Assembly: GCA_037386965.1 (NCBI GenBank)
Contig: JARRLN010000025.1
Location: 1-54,331, forward strand
From: Nitrospirota bacterium
GTDB lineage: Bacteria; Nitrospirota; Thermodesulfovibrionia; Thermodesulfovibrionales; JdFR-86
Direction: 5' to 3'
DNA length: 54,331 bases
The notes beneath the pieces were generated by a model. It searched no databases, had not been told where the DNA came from, and saw nothing but the letters and a program-made list of their open reading frames with translations. Below, piece after piece: positions 8,852 to 16,924 of this stretch. Position numbers and translations under genes: made by a program. How positions within the stretch are numbered: the stretch's first letter is position 1; each line of letters opens with the position of its first letter.

Positions 8852-10900
8852 ATGCTCGTTCCTTTTTCATGGCTTCGGGAAATGGTGGACGTGCGCATGC
8901 CCGTCCACAGGGTCTCGCACACCCTGACCATGGCAGGCCTGGAGGTGGAGGGCCTCACGGAGGTCGCAGGAGACCATGTCCTGGAGATAAACGTCACCCC
9001 CAACAGGCCCGACTGCCTGAGCGTGCTGGGCATAGCCCGGGAGCTTGCCGCCCTCACGGGCAAGCAGGTGAAGATGCCCCCCTTCTCCATCGCGGAGGAG
9101 GCGGCCACCGGGTTCAGGGTGGAGATACTGGATGCCGCGCTCTGCCCCCGATACGCCGGGCGGGTGATACGCGGGGTCGCGCCCGGGGAGTCCCCGGCCT
9201 GGATGCGGGAGCGCCTGGAGATGTGCGGCATCCGTGCCATCAATACCGTGGTGGACGTGACCAACTATGTGCTTTTGGAGCTGGGCCATCCGCTGCACGC
9301 CTTCGACCTGGGCACCCTGGCGGGAGGAATGATACGGGTGGGAACCGCAGGGCGGGGACGGAGCATACGGACCCTGGACGGCATGGAGCGCGAGCTTCCG
9401 GAGGACGCCCTGCTTATCTGGGACGCCGAGAGGCCGGTTGCCGTGGCCGGGATTATGGGAGGCGCGGAGACGGAAGTGACCGGAGGGACGACGGACGTCT
9501 TCATGGAAAGCGCCTGCTTCGACCCCCTGTCGGTACGGAGGACCTCCCGGCGGCTGGGCCTCGGAACGGAGGCGGCCTACCGCTTCGAGCGGGGGACGGA
9601 CCGGGAGATGCTCCTCACCGCCCTGGACAGGGCCTCGGCCCTGGTGGCCGAGCTTTCGGGCGGGCGCATCGAGCGGGCCGTGGACGAGTATCCCGTGCCC
9701 TTTACGCCCGTTTCCATCACCTTTTCGCCGGAGAAGGCGGGCAGGGTGCTGGGCACCGAGATAGGGCGGGAAGAGATGACCCGCATCCTGGAGAGCCTCT
9801 CCATGAAAGTCACCGCCGAAGCGGGCGCCCTCAGGGTCCTGACCCCGCCGCATCGCCACGACCTGGCCTCCGACGCCGACATCATCGAGGAAGTGGCCCG
9901 CGTGCACGGCTATGAGAACATCGCCACCGAACTCCCCAAAGCCGAGGTCACGGCCCGCGTCGCCTCGCCCGGACGCAGGGTGGCCTTCACGGTCAAGGAA
10001 GTGCTCCGGAAGGAGGGCTACCACGAGGCCGTAAACTTCAGCTTCATGGACCCGGCGTACCTGGACATCCTGAGCCTCCCGGCCGGGGACAGGCGGCGGA
10101 AGACCGTGGAGCTGAGAAACCCGCTCACCAGGGAGGACAGCGCCATGCGAACCATGCTCCTGCCCTCGCTGCTTGAGAACTTCGTCCTGAACCACGCCCG
10201 GGGGGCCGCCGAGATGCGCGTCTTTGAGGCAGCCAGGGTCTTCACGCGGACCTTCGAGGAGCTTCCGGCGGAGCACCTGCATGCCGGGGGCCTTTCCTAC
10301 GTGGAACGGACGCCCTCCCTTTATCCGGAGACGGCGGAGGAGTTCTTCGTGGTCAAGGGCACGGTGCAGTCCGTCTTCGACCGCATGAGGGTCACGGGCT
10401 ACGCTTTCCTGCCCTCGGGGGAGCCCTTCCTTCACCCGGGGAAGTCGGCCGACCTTGCCGTCGGCGGCAGGAGGATGGGCTTCGTGGGGGAGGTGTCCCC
10501 CCAGGTCCTGGAGAAGCTCGACGTCAAGCCCCGGGCGCCCGTCTACGTCTTCGACCTGAACCTCGACAGGCTGTTGACGCTGCTGCCGGAGCGCGTGACC
10601 TATGAGCCCCTGCCCAAGTTTCCCCCCATCGAGCGGGACGTGGCCGTGCTTCTGGGCGAAGAGGTGCAGGCGGCCGACGTGGTTGCCGTCATCCGGGCCT
10701 TCCCCTCGGAGTTCATCGAGGACGTCGGCGTCTTTGACGTCTACAGGGGAAAGGGCGTGCCGGAGGGGATGAAGTCGCTGGGGCTGGGCATACGGTACCG
10801 CTCGAAGGAGCGCACCCTCACGGACGAGGAAGTCGACAGCCTGCACAAAAGCCTGGTGGAGCACCTCCTCAGGGAAACCGGCGGGCACCTGCGCGGCTGA
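8852..10900 (+). CDS. pheT: Phenylalanyl-tRNA synthetase beta subunit, short form without EMAP-like domain
   Basis: This 682-aa protein is PheT. It has the N-terminal PFSWLREMVDV...TMAGLEVEGL, the TPNRPDCLSVLGIAREL motif, the B3/B4 editing domain (residues ~90-290, including NYVLLELGHPLHAFD), the B5 domain (~295-370), the inactive core and a C-terminal FDX-ACB anticodon-binding domain (LPKFPPIERDVAVLL). Typical bacterial PheT is ~790-800 aa. Here residue ~40 (TEVAGDH) runs straight into VLEINVTPNRPD, so the ~110-residue EMAP/OB tRNA-binding domain normally between these motifs is absent with the frame intact. No pheS is adjacent; the partner must lie elsewhere. It forms the alpha2-beta2 enzyme that charges and edits tRNA-Phe. 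Confidence 0.93.
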   Translation: MLVPFSWLREMVDVRMPVHRVSHTLTMAGLEVEGLTEVAGDHVLEINVTPNRPDCLSVLGIARELAALTGKQVKMPPFSIAEEAATGFRVEILDAALCPRYAGRVIRGVAPGESPAWMRERLEMCGIRAINTVVDVTNYVLLELGHPLHAFDLGTLAGGMIRVGTAGRGRSIRTLDGMERELPEDALLIWDAERPVAVAGIMGGAETEVTGGTTDVFMESACFDPLSVRRTSRRLGLGTEAAYRFERGTDREMLLTALDRASALVAELSGGRIERAVDEYPVPFTPVSITFSPEKAGRVLGTEIGREEMTRILESLSMKVTAEAGALRVLTPPHRHDLASDADIIEEVARVHGYENIATELPKAEVTARVASPGRRVAFTVKEVLRKEGYHEAVNFSFMDPAYLDILSLPAGDRRRKTVELRNPLTREDSAMRTMLLPSLLENFVLNHARGAAEMRVFEAARVFTRTFEELPAEHLHAGGLSYVERTPSLYPETAEEFFVVKGTVQSVFDRMRVTGYAFLPSGEPFLHPGKSADLAVGGRRMGFVGEVSPQVLEKLDVKPRAPVYVFDLNLDRLLTLLPERVTYEPLPKFPPIERDVAVLLGEEVQAADVVAVIRAFPSEFIEDVGVFDVYRGKGVPEGMKSLGLGIRYRSKERTLTDEEVDSLHKSLVEHLLRETGGHLRG

Positions 10901-10990
10901 GGGCTTCCCCGCACCCCTCCGGCGGCCTCTTCTCTTGGCGTCCACCGTAACGCCGAGGCGGAGAGCTTCGCGGGCCGGGCTCCGGGACGG

Positions 10991-11399
10991 CTACCTCTTC
11001 TCCGCGCTGTCCAGAAGGACGGTGACCGGGCCGTCGTTGGTGAGGGCCACGTGCATGTGAGCGGCAAACCGTCCCCGGCACACCCGGACGCCCTCTCTGC
11101 CCAGGGCCTCCACGAACTCCCGGAACATCGCCTCCGCCCGGGCGGGCTCCTCCGCGGCGGTGAACGAGGGGCGGTTCCCCCGCCGGAGGTCCGCCGCAAG
11201 GGTGAACTGGCTTACCGCCAGCACTTCGCCCCCAACGTCCCTGACCGAGAGGTTCATCTTCCCCCCGGCGTCCTCGAAGATGCGGAGGTTTGCGACCTTC
11301 CGGACCAGCCAGTCCGCGTCCTCCGGGCCGTCGGGAGGCAACCCGCTCCTCCCCCACCCGTACCGATGCCTCCGAGACCCGCTGGATGAGCGCCCGCAT
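10991..11399 (-). pseudogene. dtd: D-aminoacyl-tRNA deacylase, frameshifted by an internal deletion
   Basis: Two reverse frames together spell Dtd. From the ATG at 11399 the frame reads [21 protein letters not shown] second frame then gives [28 protein letters not shown], the catalytic SQFTLAAD and the C-terminal [13 protein letters not shown]. The usual segment between them (E. coli GEIGAGLLVLLGVEKDD) is missing. The span is 409 nt where ~450 is expected, so about 41 nt were lost and the frame changed near 11335-11345. Dtd removes D-amino acids from mischarged tRNA. As given, no intact protein can be made. It is either a pseudogene or an assembly error. Confidence 0.85.
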
Positions 11400-11522
11400 G
11401 CGGGCATGGTACCGGAAAGCGCGGCTTCCTGTAAACAGGACAAAGACATGGAAGTGCCGTCCTCGCCGCTCAGGGCTCGTTGAGAGGTTCTTTCACATGA
11501 AGGGGGGCTTCGCCCGAGTGGG

Positions 11523-11972
11523 CTACGCCTTGCGGCGCGAGCGGGCTTTCTTTCCGGAGGCGCCGGCCTTGCCCTTCGCGCGCCACCTGTCTTTCTCTTC
11601 CCTCAGGTAGTCCCTGAGCTCGAAGGGTGTCCTGAACATGACGTCGTACCAGTCGTCGTACCGCTCGCAGTAGGGAGGGAGGTGCTTCCTGCAGGTATCG
11701 AAGCGGTCGTCGTAGATGGTGCAGAGGTTGTCCTTCCCCAGGTACTGGCACACGCCCTTGACGATGAGGTGCCAGCGCCGGTTGCGGATGTACACGCCCA
11801 CGGTGTCGTAGTTCAGGTGCCACATGAGGTCGTCTATCTCCTTGCGGGTCCGGGGCTTGAGGATGGTGATGGAGAGGTCGTGGCAGCACAGGGCGGGGCA
11901 GTCGCTGCAGTCCTTGAGGGTGGTCTTCTTCCTCTTCCTCTCTTTTTTTATGGTGCTCAGTTTCTTGTTCAT
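11523..11972 (-). CDS. YkgJ-family cysteine cluster protein
   Basis: The 149-aa product has a basic N-terminus, then the YkgJ-type pattern CSDCPALCC (CxxCxxxCC) near residues 20-28 and a second set [23 protein letters not shown], ending in a lysine/arginine-rich tail. Family members bind Zn or an Fe-S cluster; their function is mostly unknown. The start is the ATG at 11972, giving [17 protein letters not shown] on this strand lies at 11986-11991, 13 nt upstream. It is divergent from the gene at 12062. Confidence 0.8.
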   Translation of the reverse strand: MNKKLSTIKKERKRKKTTLKDCSDCPALCCHDLSITILKPRTRKEIDDLMWHLNYDTVGVYIRNRRWHLIVKGVCQYLGKDNLCTIYDDRFDTCRKHLPPYCERYDDWYDVMFRTPFELRDYLREEKDRWRAKGKAGASGKKARSRRKA

Positions 11973-12061
11973 GGGCGGAAACAATATTATAAGGCATAAG
12001 GGGCCGGCCCCGCCAGGGTGCAACCGGCCACGGGAAAAAGTCTCCTCTGTTATGATGGGGT

Positions 12062-12880
12062 ATGCCGCGGAGCGAGCGTGAAGCACTGAGAAGAGAAGTG
12101 GAGGAACTGAGGGCGGCGCCCTCCCGGGACCTCCTCTCCCAGCTCAGGGTGCGGGGCTTCCGGGTGCATTCCATGCAGCCCGGCGGCGACCTTCTCATAC
12201 CCGCCCCCGAACACACCGGGGAGTTTTACGACCTCATGAAGAAATACTCCTTCAGGCTCTTCCTGAGGGAGGTCATCAAGCGCCAGGGGGCCTTCGGCCG
12301 CCGGGACGTCACCCGGTACGCAAACGCCCGGGTGACCGGCGAGTACATAGACGCCCTCCTCGATATGGGGCTTGCCCGCAGGGAGGGCAGGCACGGTTTC
12401 CGGCTTCTCCGCGAGGTCAGCAGCTTCGGCGACACGCTGGAATGGTTCATGGCCGAGGTGATGAAGCGCGAGTTCCTCACCCAGGCCTTCTGGGGCGTGA
12501 AGTTCAAGGGTAAACAGGTGGGCGGGGACTACGACCTTCTGGCCCGGGTGGACTGCTCGCTCCTTTACATGGAGGTGAAGTCCTCCCCGCCCAAGCAGGT
12601 GCAGGACGCCGAGGTGGCGGCCTTCCTTGACAGGGTGGAGGACCTGGCGCCCCTGCTCTCGGTGTTCTTCATGGACACCGAGCTGAGGATGAAGGACAAA
12701 ATCGTCTCCATGTTCGAAGAGGAGCTGGCCCGGCGCTCCCCGGGTGAGCCCCCGCCCGTCCTGCGCATGGAGAAAGAGCTCTTTCGCGCCGGGGAGGATA
12801 TTTTTATAATAAATGCCAAGGACAGCATCGTCGCCAACCTGGAGAAAGTGCTCTCCTGGCGGCTGAGGAGGAAGACGTGA
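12062..12880 (+). CDS. Conserved protein with PD-(D/E)XK nuclease-like motif
   Basis: This 272-aa soluble protein has no signal peptide. Residues ~150-178 contain GKQVGGDYDLLARVDCSLLYMEVKSSPP. An acidic residue (D156 or D158) followed after one strand by E171-V-K173 is the core of PD-(D/E)XK restriction-like folds. The N-terminal ~120 residues are helical, with a winged-helix-like stretch at FGRRDVTRYANARVTGEYIDALLDMGLA. It may be a nuclease or a degenerate relative; substrate unknown. TATGAT ends 5 nt before the ATG (12051-12056), another leaderless-type start. Its stop overlaps the next gene by GTGA. Confidence 0.72.
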   Translation: MPRSEREALRREVEELRAAPSRDLLSQLRVRGFRVHSMQPGGDLLIPAPEHTGEFYDLMKKYSFRLFLREVIKRQGAFGRRDVTRYANARVTGEYIDALLDMGLARREGRHGFRLLREVSSFGDTLEWFMAEVMKREFLTQAFWGVKFKGKQVGGDYDLLARVDCSLLYMEVKSSPPKQVQDAEVAAFLDRVEDLAPLLSVFFMDTELRMKDKIVSMFEEELARRSPGEPPPVLRMEKELFRAGEDIFIINAKDSIVANLEKVLSWRLRRKT

Positions 12881-13050
12881 CGGAAAAGACCAATATATGC
12901 GTCATCTGCGCCTGGCGGGCGGGATGCCAGAAGAAATTCTCCCTTTCGGGAAAGGATGCCCGCTGCGCGGACTTCACCGAGGACGTCTCGCTCAGGAAGA
13001 AAACCCCTCCGCCCGAAAAACAGCGGGAAGAGGACGAGAAGGAGCGGTAA
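12877..13050 (+). CDS. Small CxxC cysteine protein (57 aa)
   Basis: A GTG at 12877 overlaps the stop of the nuclease-like gene by 4 nt, so translation is probably coupled. The 57-aa product has CVICAWRAGC (C8, C11, C17) and C30 (ARCADF) in its first half and a charged tail rich in K, E and R. Four cysteines in this spacing suggest a zinc or Fe-S site. I have the impression that short 'CxxCAWRxxC...C' proteins are common in Geobacter- and Nitrospirota-like genomes, but they have no known function. Its 3' end overlaps the conventional ATG of the next gene in another frame. Confidence 0.7.
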   Translation: MTEKTNICVICAWRAGCQKKFSLSGKDARCADFTEDVSLRKKTPPPEKQREEDEKER

Positions 13051-14293
13051 CATCCTCCGGGCCTTCCTGTATAGCGTTTTCTGGGTCCTCGTCATGGTCG
13101 CGGGCTACCTGTACCTTCAGGGATGGTGGGACCGCGCACCGGCCACGGAAGAGGCGGAAGTAACGGCGTCCGCCTCCCCTGTGCGCCCCGCGCCTGCCGC
13201 CGGGGAGCCTTCCGCGGAGGCCACCCTCGCCCGGGCTTCGGCGCCCGCCCTCCCCAAGGAGCAGCCCGGCATGCGGGTGGAGCCCGAAAGCCTCTCCCCG
13301 GTCATCCGGGAGGCCCAGGAGAAGCTCGAGGCGGGGGATTACGAGGAGGCGCTCAGCCTGATGAAGGGCCTTCTGCCGGGGGACAGGCGAGCCCTGGCGG
13401 GGGTGGGCCTGGTCTACTACAAGATGGGGGAATATCCGCTGGCCATCGAGTACCTGGAGCAGTCGCTCGAGGAAGGGGTAAACGAGTTCCTCTCGTTGAA
13501 GTTCCTGGCCTTCGCCCATTACAGGCAGGAGGAGCTCTCCCGGAGCCTCAAGCGGACCGAGGAGGCCCTGGCCCTCCAGCCGGACCGGGAGCTGGCGGAC
13601 CTCAAGGAGAAGCTCAAGCGTGAGCTCCGCGCCCGGGGCTCCTCCCACGTGGCGGAGCAGTCGCTTCATTTCAAGGTGGTCTTCGACGGCTACAAGCACG
13701 GCGCGATAAGCCGCACCGTCCTGGACATCCTGGAGGACGCCTACAGGGACCTGGGCCAGAAGATGGACTATTTCCCTTCCCGCACGGTCACGGTGGTGCT
13801 TTACACCGAGAAGAACTTCTTCGACGTCACCCTGCTTCCGGCCTGGACGGCGGGGGCCTTCGACGGGAAGATCCGCCTCCCCGTAAAGGGCGTCGAGCAG
13901 GAGGCCCCCGGCAAGCTCCGCCAGGTCCTGTACCACGAGTACGTCCACGCCATGCTCTACGACATGGCTCCCGGCCGCCTGCCCCACTGGCTCAATGAGG
14001 GGCTGGCCGAGTACCTGGTGCCCCGGGGCCTCGCAAAGACCGGACAGGTGCTGCCGCTCCGCTCGCTCACGGACAGCTTCCCCGTGGGAAACCAGAGGAC
14101 CATGATGCTGGCTTACAGCGAAAGCTACTCGGCCGTGGCCCATCTGGCCGATGCCTACGGGCTCTGGAAGGTCAAGGAGCTCATCCTGGCCCTGGGCAGG
14201 GGAGAGGACCTGGACAGCGCTTTCCAGTCGGCCTTCTACCTGGGCTACGAGGATTTCCTCCGGGACTGGGGAAAGGAAGGCTCGACGGGCTGA
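12956..14293 (+). CDS. TPR-containing membrane-anchored gluzincin (peptidase MA-like)
   Basis: The ORF has a single membrane segment (LRAFLYSVFWVLVMVAGYLYL), a Pro/Ala-rich linker, TPR-like helices (EAQEKLEAGDYEEALSLMKG; YPLAIEYLEQSLEEG) and a metallopeptidase domain with HEYVH followed by WLNEGLAEY (HExxH...E, zinc ligands). This fits the peptidase MA-like family. The active site would face the periplasm. The only conventional start is the ATG at 12956, which overlaps the small CxxC gene by 95 nt and puts 32 basic residues before the membrane segment. An in-frame ATC at 13052, with AAGGAG 7 nt upstream, would start exactly at the membrane segment. The start is therefore unresolved. Confidence 0.8.
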   Translation: MPAARTSPRTSRSGRKPLRPKNSGKRTRRSGNILRAFLYSVFWVLVMVAGYLYLQGWWDRAPATEEAEVTASASPVRPAPAAGEPSAEATLARASAPALPKEQPGMRVEPESLSPVIREAQEKLEAGDYEEALSLMKGLLPGDRRALAGVGLVYYKMGEYPLAIEYLEQSLEEGVNEFLSLKFLAFAHYRQEELSRSLKRTEEALALQPDRELADLKEKLKRELRARGSSHVAEQSLHFKVVFDGYKHGAISRTVLDILEDAYRDLGQKMDYFPSRTVTVVLYTEKNFFDVTLLPAWTAGAFDGKIRLPVKGVEQEAPGKLRQVLYHEYVHAMLYDMAPGRLPHWLNEGLAEYLVPRGLAKTGQVLPLRSLTDSFPVGNQRTMMLAYSESYSAVAHLADAYGLWKVKELILALGRGEDLDSAFQSAFYLGYEDFLRDWGKEGSTG

Positions 14294-14622
14294 GGGCGGC
14301 TCTTCCGGGTATCAGGCGGAGGCGGCGTTGCGCCTGGCCAGCTCCGGTTCTCTCGCCGTCCCTTCTCGAACCCCACCGAACGTCCCGCCTTTGTCTCCCT
14401 GACCTTCGACCGTCATGCCTGCGTCCTTGCTTTGCGTTCAGTGTGGCGATGAATTGTCTGTCATTCAGGGCTTGACCCGGCACCCGGTTTTTTCGCCCGC
14501 GGTCCCGGCCTTCGCGGCAATGCCTGTTTGTCGGCGTTTGGATTCGGAGATATAATGCGGAAAGCACGACGTGGTTCACATGCCGATGCCGCAATCAAGA
14601 TGAAAGAAACAGGAGGTCCGAC
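14294..14622. other. Intergenic region with a promoter and a diverged repeat
   Basis: No credible gene is seen. The region holds the promoter of the SDR gene (14528-14556) and a 38-nt segment (14556-14593) that is 79% identical to 37961-37998. Base composition is less GC-biased than in the flanking gene upstream. Confidence 0.5.
14528..14556 (+). promoter_or_regulatory. Promoter of SDR gene (TTGTCG-17-TATAAT)
   Basis: TTGTCG at 14528-14533 and a perfect TATAAT at 14551-14556 have optimal 17-nt spacing. The gene start at 14623 is preceded by AGGAGG, so this one has a normal ~60-nt leader. Confidence 0.7.
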
Positions 14623-15354
14623 ATGAACAGGCTGACGGGAAAGACCGCGCTTGTAACCGGCGCAAGCCGCGGCATAGGGCGTGCGGTGGCGCTTGCGCTG
14701 GCCGGGGAAGGAGCCGGTGTTGCCGTGAATTACAGGGCGAGGGAACAGGAGGCTCTCAAGACCTGTGAAGAAATAAGGAAACTCGGGAGCCGCGCGGCGG
14801 CTGTCCAGGCCGATGTTTCCATTTCAGCCGACGTTTCCCGGATGGTCGAAACGGTGCAAAAGGAGCTTGGCCCGGCCGACGTCCTCGTAAACAATGCCGG
14901 AACGGCAGGCCGCCAGCCCATCGATGACATCGCCGAATCCGACTGGGACGAAGTGCTTGCCGTAAACCTCACGTCCGCCTTCCTGGTAACCAGGGCGGTT
15001 CTGCCGGGGATGCGGGCCCGCGGGTGGGGACGCATAATAAACATATCATCGGTCGCAGCCCAGATAGGCGGGGTGGTCGGCCCTCATTACGCCGCCTCGA
15101 AAGCCGGCGTCATAGGGCTTGCGCATTACTACGCCTCGCATTTCGCAAAGGAGGGGGTCACCGTCAATGCCATAGCGCCCGGCCCCGTAAGCACGGAGAT
15201 GGTCGCGGCGCTCAGGCACCTCACCCCGGACACCGTTCCGGTGGGCCGTTTCGGCGCGGCGGAGGAAATAGCAGCGGTTGCCGTAATGCTTGCCTGTAAC
15301 GGCTATATCACGGGGCAGACCATAAACGTAAACGGCGGCAGGTATTTCAGTTGA
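14623..15354 (+). CDS. SDR family oxidoreductase, 3-oxoacyl-ACP reductase-like
   Basis: This 243-aa protein is a classical short-chain dehydrogenase: TGASRGIGRAVALAL (cofactor-binding TGxxxGxG, residues ~11-25), NNAGTAG, the catalytic Ser in INISSVAAQ, YAASK (catalytic Tyr and Lys) and the C-terminal ITGQTINVNGG typical of FabG-type enzymes. It would reduce a beta-keto substrate with NAD(P)H. It stands alone, away from other fab genes, so it may serve a specialised lipid or secondary pathway rather than housekeeping FabG. Codon use is less GC-skewed than neighbours, similar to the PaaK-like gene at 36567, and the two loci share a short repeat. The start is set by AGGAGG 6 nt upstream. Confidence 0.85.
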   Translation: MNRLTGKTALVTGASRGIGRAVALALAGEGAGVAVNYRAREQEALKTCEEIRKLGSRAAAVQADVSISADVSRMVETVQKELGPADVLVNNAGTAGRQPIDDIAESDWDEVLAVNLTSAFLVTRAVLPGMRARGWGRIINISSVAAQIGGVVGPHYAASKAGVIGLAHYYASHFAKEGVTVNAIAPGPVSTEMVAALRHLTPDTVPVGRFGAAEEIAAVAVMLACNGYITGQTINVNGGRYFS

Positions 15355-15451
15355 ATCGGGACAGCGCTGGCGCTTTAAGGCGCCCCTTGCCGCTTCTCTT
15401 TTCCGGCGTAAGCGGCATTAACCATTACATTTTTGTGTGGTAGGATGTCTT

Positions 15452-16549
15452 ATGGCGCGGGAGCTGACCATCGTCTCGGGCGGCATCCTCTTTTACAGGC
15501 TCTTCGACGTGGCCTGGGAGATAGACCTCAAGGGGCTTGACGAGAAGCTCCGGGAATCCCGCCGCCTGAGCATCGAGCGGAAGCTCTTCAGCAAGGCCTT
15601 CGAGTTCGCCAACCCTCCCGTGTCCATCCGGCTTTCCAACCTCACGGCCACCCTGGACGGGCGAACCATGGAGGCCCACGCGTACGCCAAGTTCTACGAC
15701 TACGGCGTGGTGAGCGTCATCCTGGACTTCCCGGCCCGGGGGATGAGCATGGGGGAGTACGCCTCCCTGGCCCTGCACCTCAGGCACAAGCAGCCCCTGG
15801 AGGAGTATTTCCGCACGGAGCTGCGCCGCCTGGTGGAGGACCTGAAGGACGCCATGGAGGCCGTGAAGATAAGCCCCCTGGAGGAGGACTACACCGTCTA
15901 CCACCTGCGGGCCCTGGAGCCCGCCCTCACGGCGGAGGAGCTTCTGGCGGGCATCGACCTGGGGGAGCTGATGCTCGCCGAGGAGGGGGAGCTGCCTCCG
16001 GGAAGGGCGCGAATCGAGGAGCTTCTCGCCTCACGGTACTCGTACTCCGACCGGGACCTGGTCCTCATCAACTGGGACAACGCCCTTCTTCTGGAGCCCT
16101 CGGCCAGCATGGACATCCCCGACCTTCTGGAGTTCGCCCACGCCCAGCTCCTTGAGCTCAGGGTCTACGACCAGATACTGAACAAGGAGCTCGACGCCAT
16201 CTACGCCAGCATCAGCCCCGGCGTGCGCATCCCCTTCTGGGGCATCAAGCGCTACGAGGAGCTGGCGGCCCGGGTGACCCGCATCATCGCCGAGCTTACC
16301 GAGATTACCGAGAAGGTGGACAACTCCCTGAAGGTGACCGAGGACGTCTACTACGCCCGCATCTACGCGGCGGCGGTGAGCCTCTTCAAGGTGGGGCAGT
16401 GGGAGGACGACATACGGCGCAAGATAGCCCTGGCCTCCCGCGTCTATGACATGCTTTACCGCGAGATTGCCAACCGCCGGACGGAGGCCCTGGAGGTGGT
16501 CATCGTCCTGCTCATCGCGCTGGAAATCGTCCTTTTCTTCTTCGACTGA
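15452..16549 (+). CDS. RMD1/DUF155-type protein, C-terminally membrane-anchored
   Basis: The 365-aa product has the DUF155 pattern in its second half: SYSDRDLVLINWDNALLLEP, DIPDLLEFAHAQLLELRVYD, then ELTEITEKVDNSLKVTEDVYYARIY, and a single C-terminal hydrophobic anchor (VVIVLLIALEIVLFFF). Yeast RMD1 relatives are poorly understood; bacterial ones have no firm role. It lacks a signal peptide, so the bulk is cytosolic and tail-anchored. The ATG at 15452 is preferred; a GTG at 15437 is possible. TAGGAT at 15441-15446, with TTAACC 17 nt further up, puts the -10 box 5 nt from the ATG. Confidence 0.75.
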   Translation: MARELTIVSGGILFYRLFDVAWEIDLKGLDEKLRESRRLSIERKLFSKAFEFANPPVSIRLSNLTATLDGRTMEAHAYAKFYDYGVVSVILDFPARGMSMGEYASLALHLRHKQPLEEYFRTELRRLVEDLKDAMEAVKISPLEEDYTVYHLRALEPALTAEELLAGIDLGELMLAEEGELPPGRARIEELLASRYSYSDRDLVLINWDNALLLEPSASMDIPDLLEFAHAQLLELRVYDQILNKELDAIYASISPGVRIPFWGIKRYEELAARVTRIIAELTEITEKVDNSLKVTEDVYYARIYAAAVSLFKVGQWEDDIRRKIALASRVYDMLYREIANRRTEALEVVIVLLIALEIVLFFFD

Positions 16550-16692
16550 GGGGGCGCAAAAGCGGCCCCCCCGAGTGACGTAAATTGTCACAAGCCGCCG
16601 TGCCGGGTTCCTCAAGAGGGGGCAGCCGGAAATATTTTCGGCCATATTTTCTGCTTAATCAAGACCTTAGGTTCCATAAGAAAACTTTATCA

Positions 16693-16722
16693 TTGACACA
16701 TTTTCACTTTATGAATTATAAT
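16693..16722 (+). promoter_or_regulatory. Consensus promoter of the thiamine operon
   Basis: TTGACA (16693-16698) and TATAAT (16717-16722), separated by 18 nt, match the sigma-70 consensus in all 12 positions. The aptamer starts about 10 nt later, so the mRNA begins just before the riboswitch. Confidence 0.9.
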
Positions 16723-16731
16723 TTGAATTGC

Positions 16732-16820
16732 CCTGGGGGAGGCACCGAAATGCCTGAGAGTCTCCAGTTAGGAGAGACCCCTGAACCTGATACGGGTCAT
16801 GCCGGCGTAGGAAAGGGTAC
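16732..16820 (+). promoter_or_regulatory. TPP riboswitch (THI element)
   Basis: The segment carries the diagnostic blocks of the thiamine pyrophosphate aptamer: GGGG near the 5' end, TGCCTGAGAG, then GACCCCTGAACCTGATACGG, and ATGCCGGCGTAGGAAAGG at the 3' end. It lies between a consensus promoter and thiG-thiE-thiC, the expected place for TPP feedback control. No clear terminator hairpin follows, so control is probably at translation, but the expression platform is unusually short because a thiS remnant begins only ~30 nt later. Confidence 0.95.
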
Positions 16821-16848
16821 TTTGGGTGGGAAGAAACCGTGTCTAGGT

Positions 16849-16917
16849 TACGTACGGGCGTGCGGCCTCAAAGAGGGAGACAGCGTTGAGCTCGTCAATT
16901 TCGTCGGCGGAGGATAG
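16849..16917 (+). pseudogene. thiS: thiS 3' remnant (sulfur carrier C-terminus)
   Basis: The frame ending at TAG 16915-16917 encodes [17 protein letters not shown], the C-terminal signature of ThiS, whose terminal Gly-Gly is thiocarboxylated to donate sulfur to ThiG. Upstream in the same frame only ~6 more residues look ThiS-like before the sequence becomes riboswitch. Intact ThiS is ~66 aa, so about two thirds of the gene is missing and no start with an SD fits. An intact ThiS would have to be encoded elsewhere. The remnant lies directly before thiG, the usual thiSG order. Confidence 0.75.
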
Positions 16918-16924
16918 GGCCCGG

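Noticed and set aside
6664-9915. A 1,083-codon open frame on the plus strand
   Set aside because: It is the shadow of tamB, yihY and pheT in another frame. The protein is Gly/Arg/Pro-rich with no domain, as expected from high-GC codons read out of phase.
16585-16917. A 110-codon ORF covering the TPP aptamer
   Set aside because: Only its last ~22 codons are ThiS-like; the rest is riboswitch sequence and promoter.
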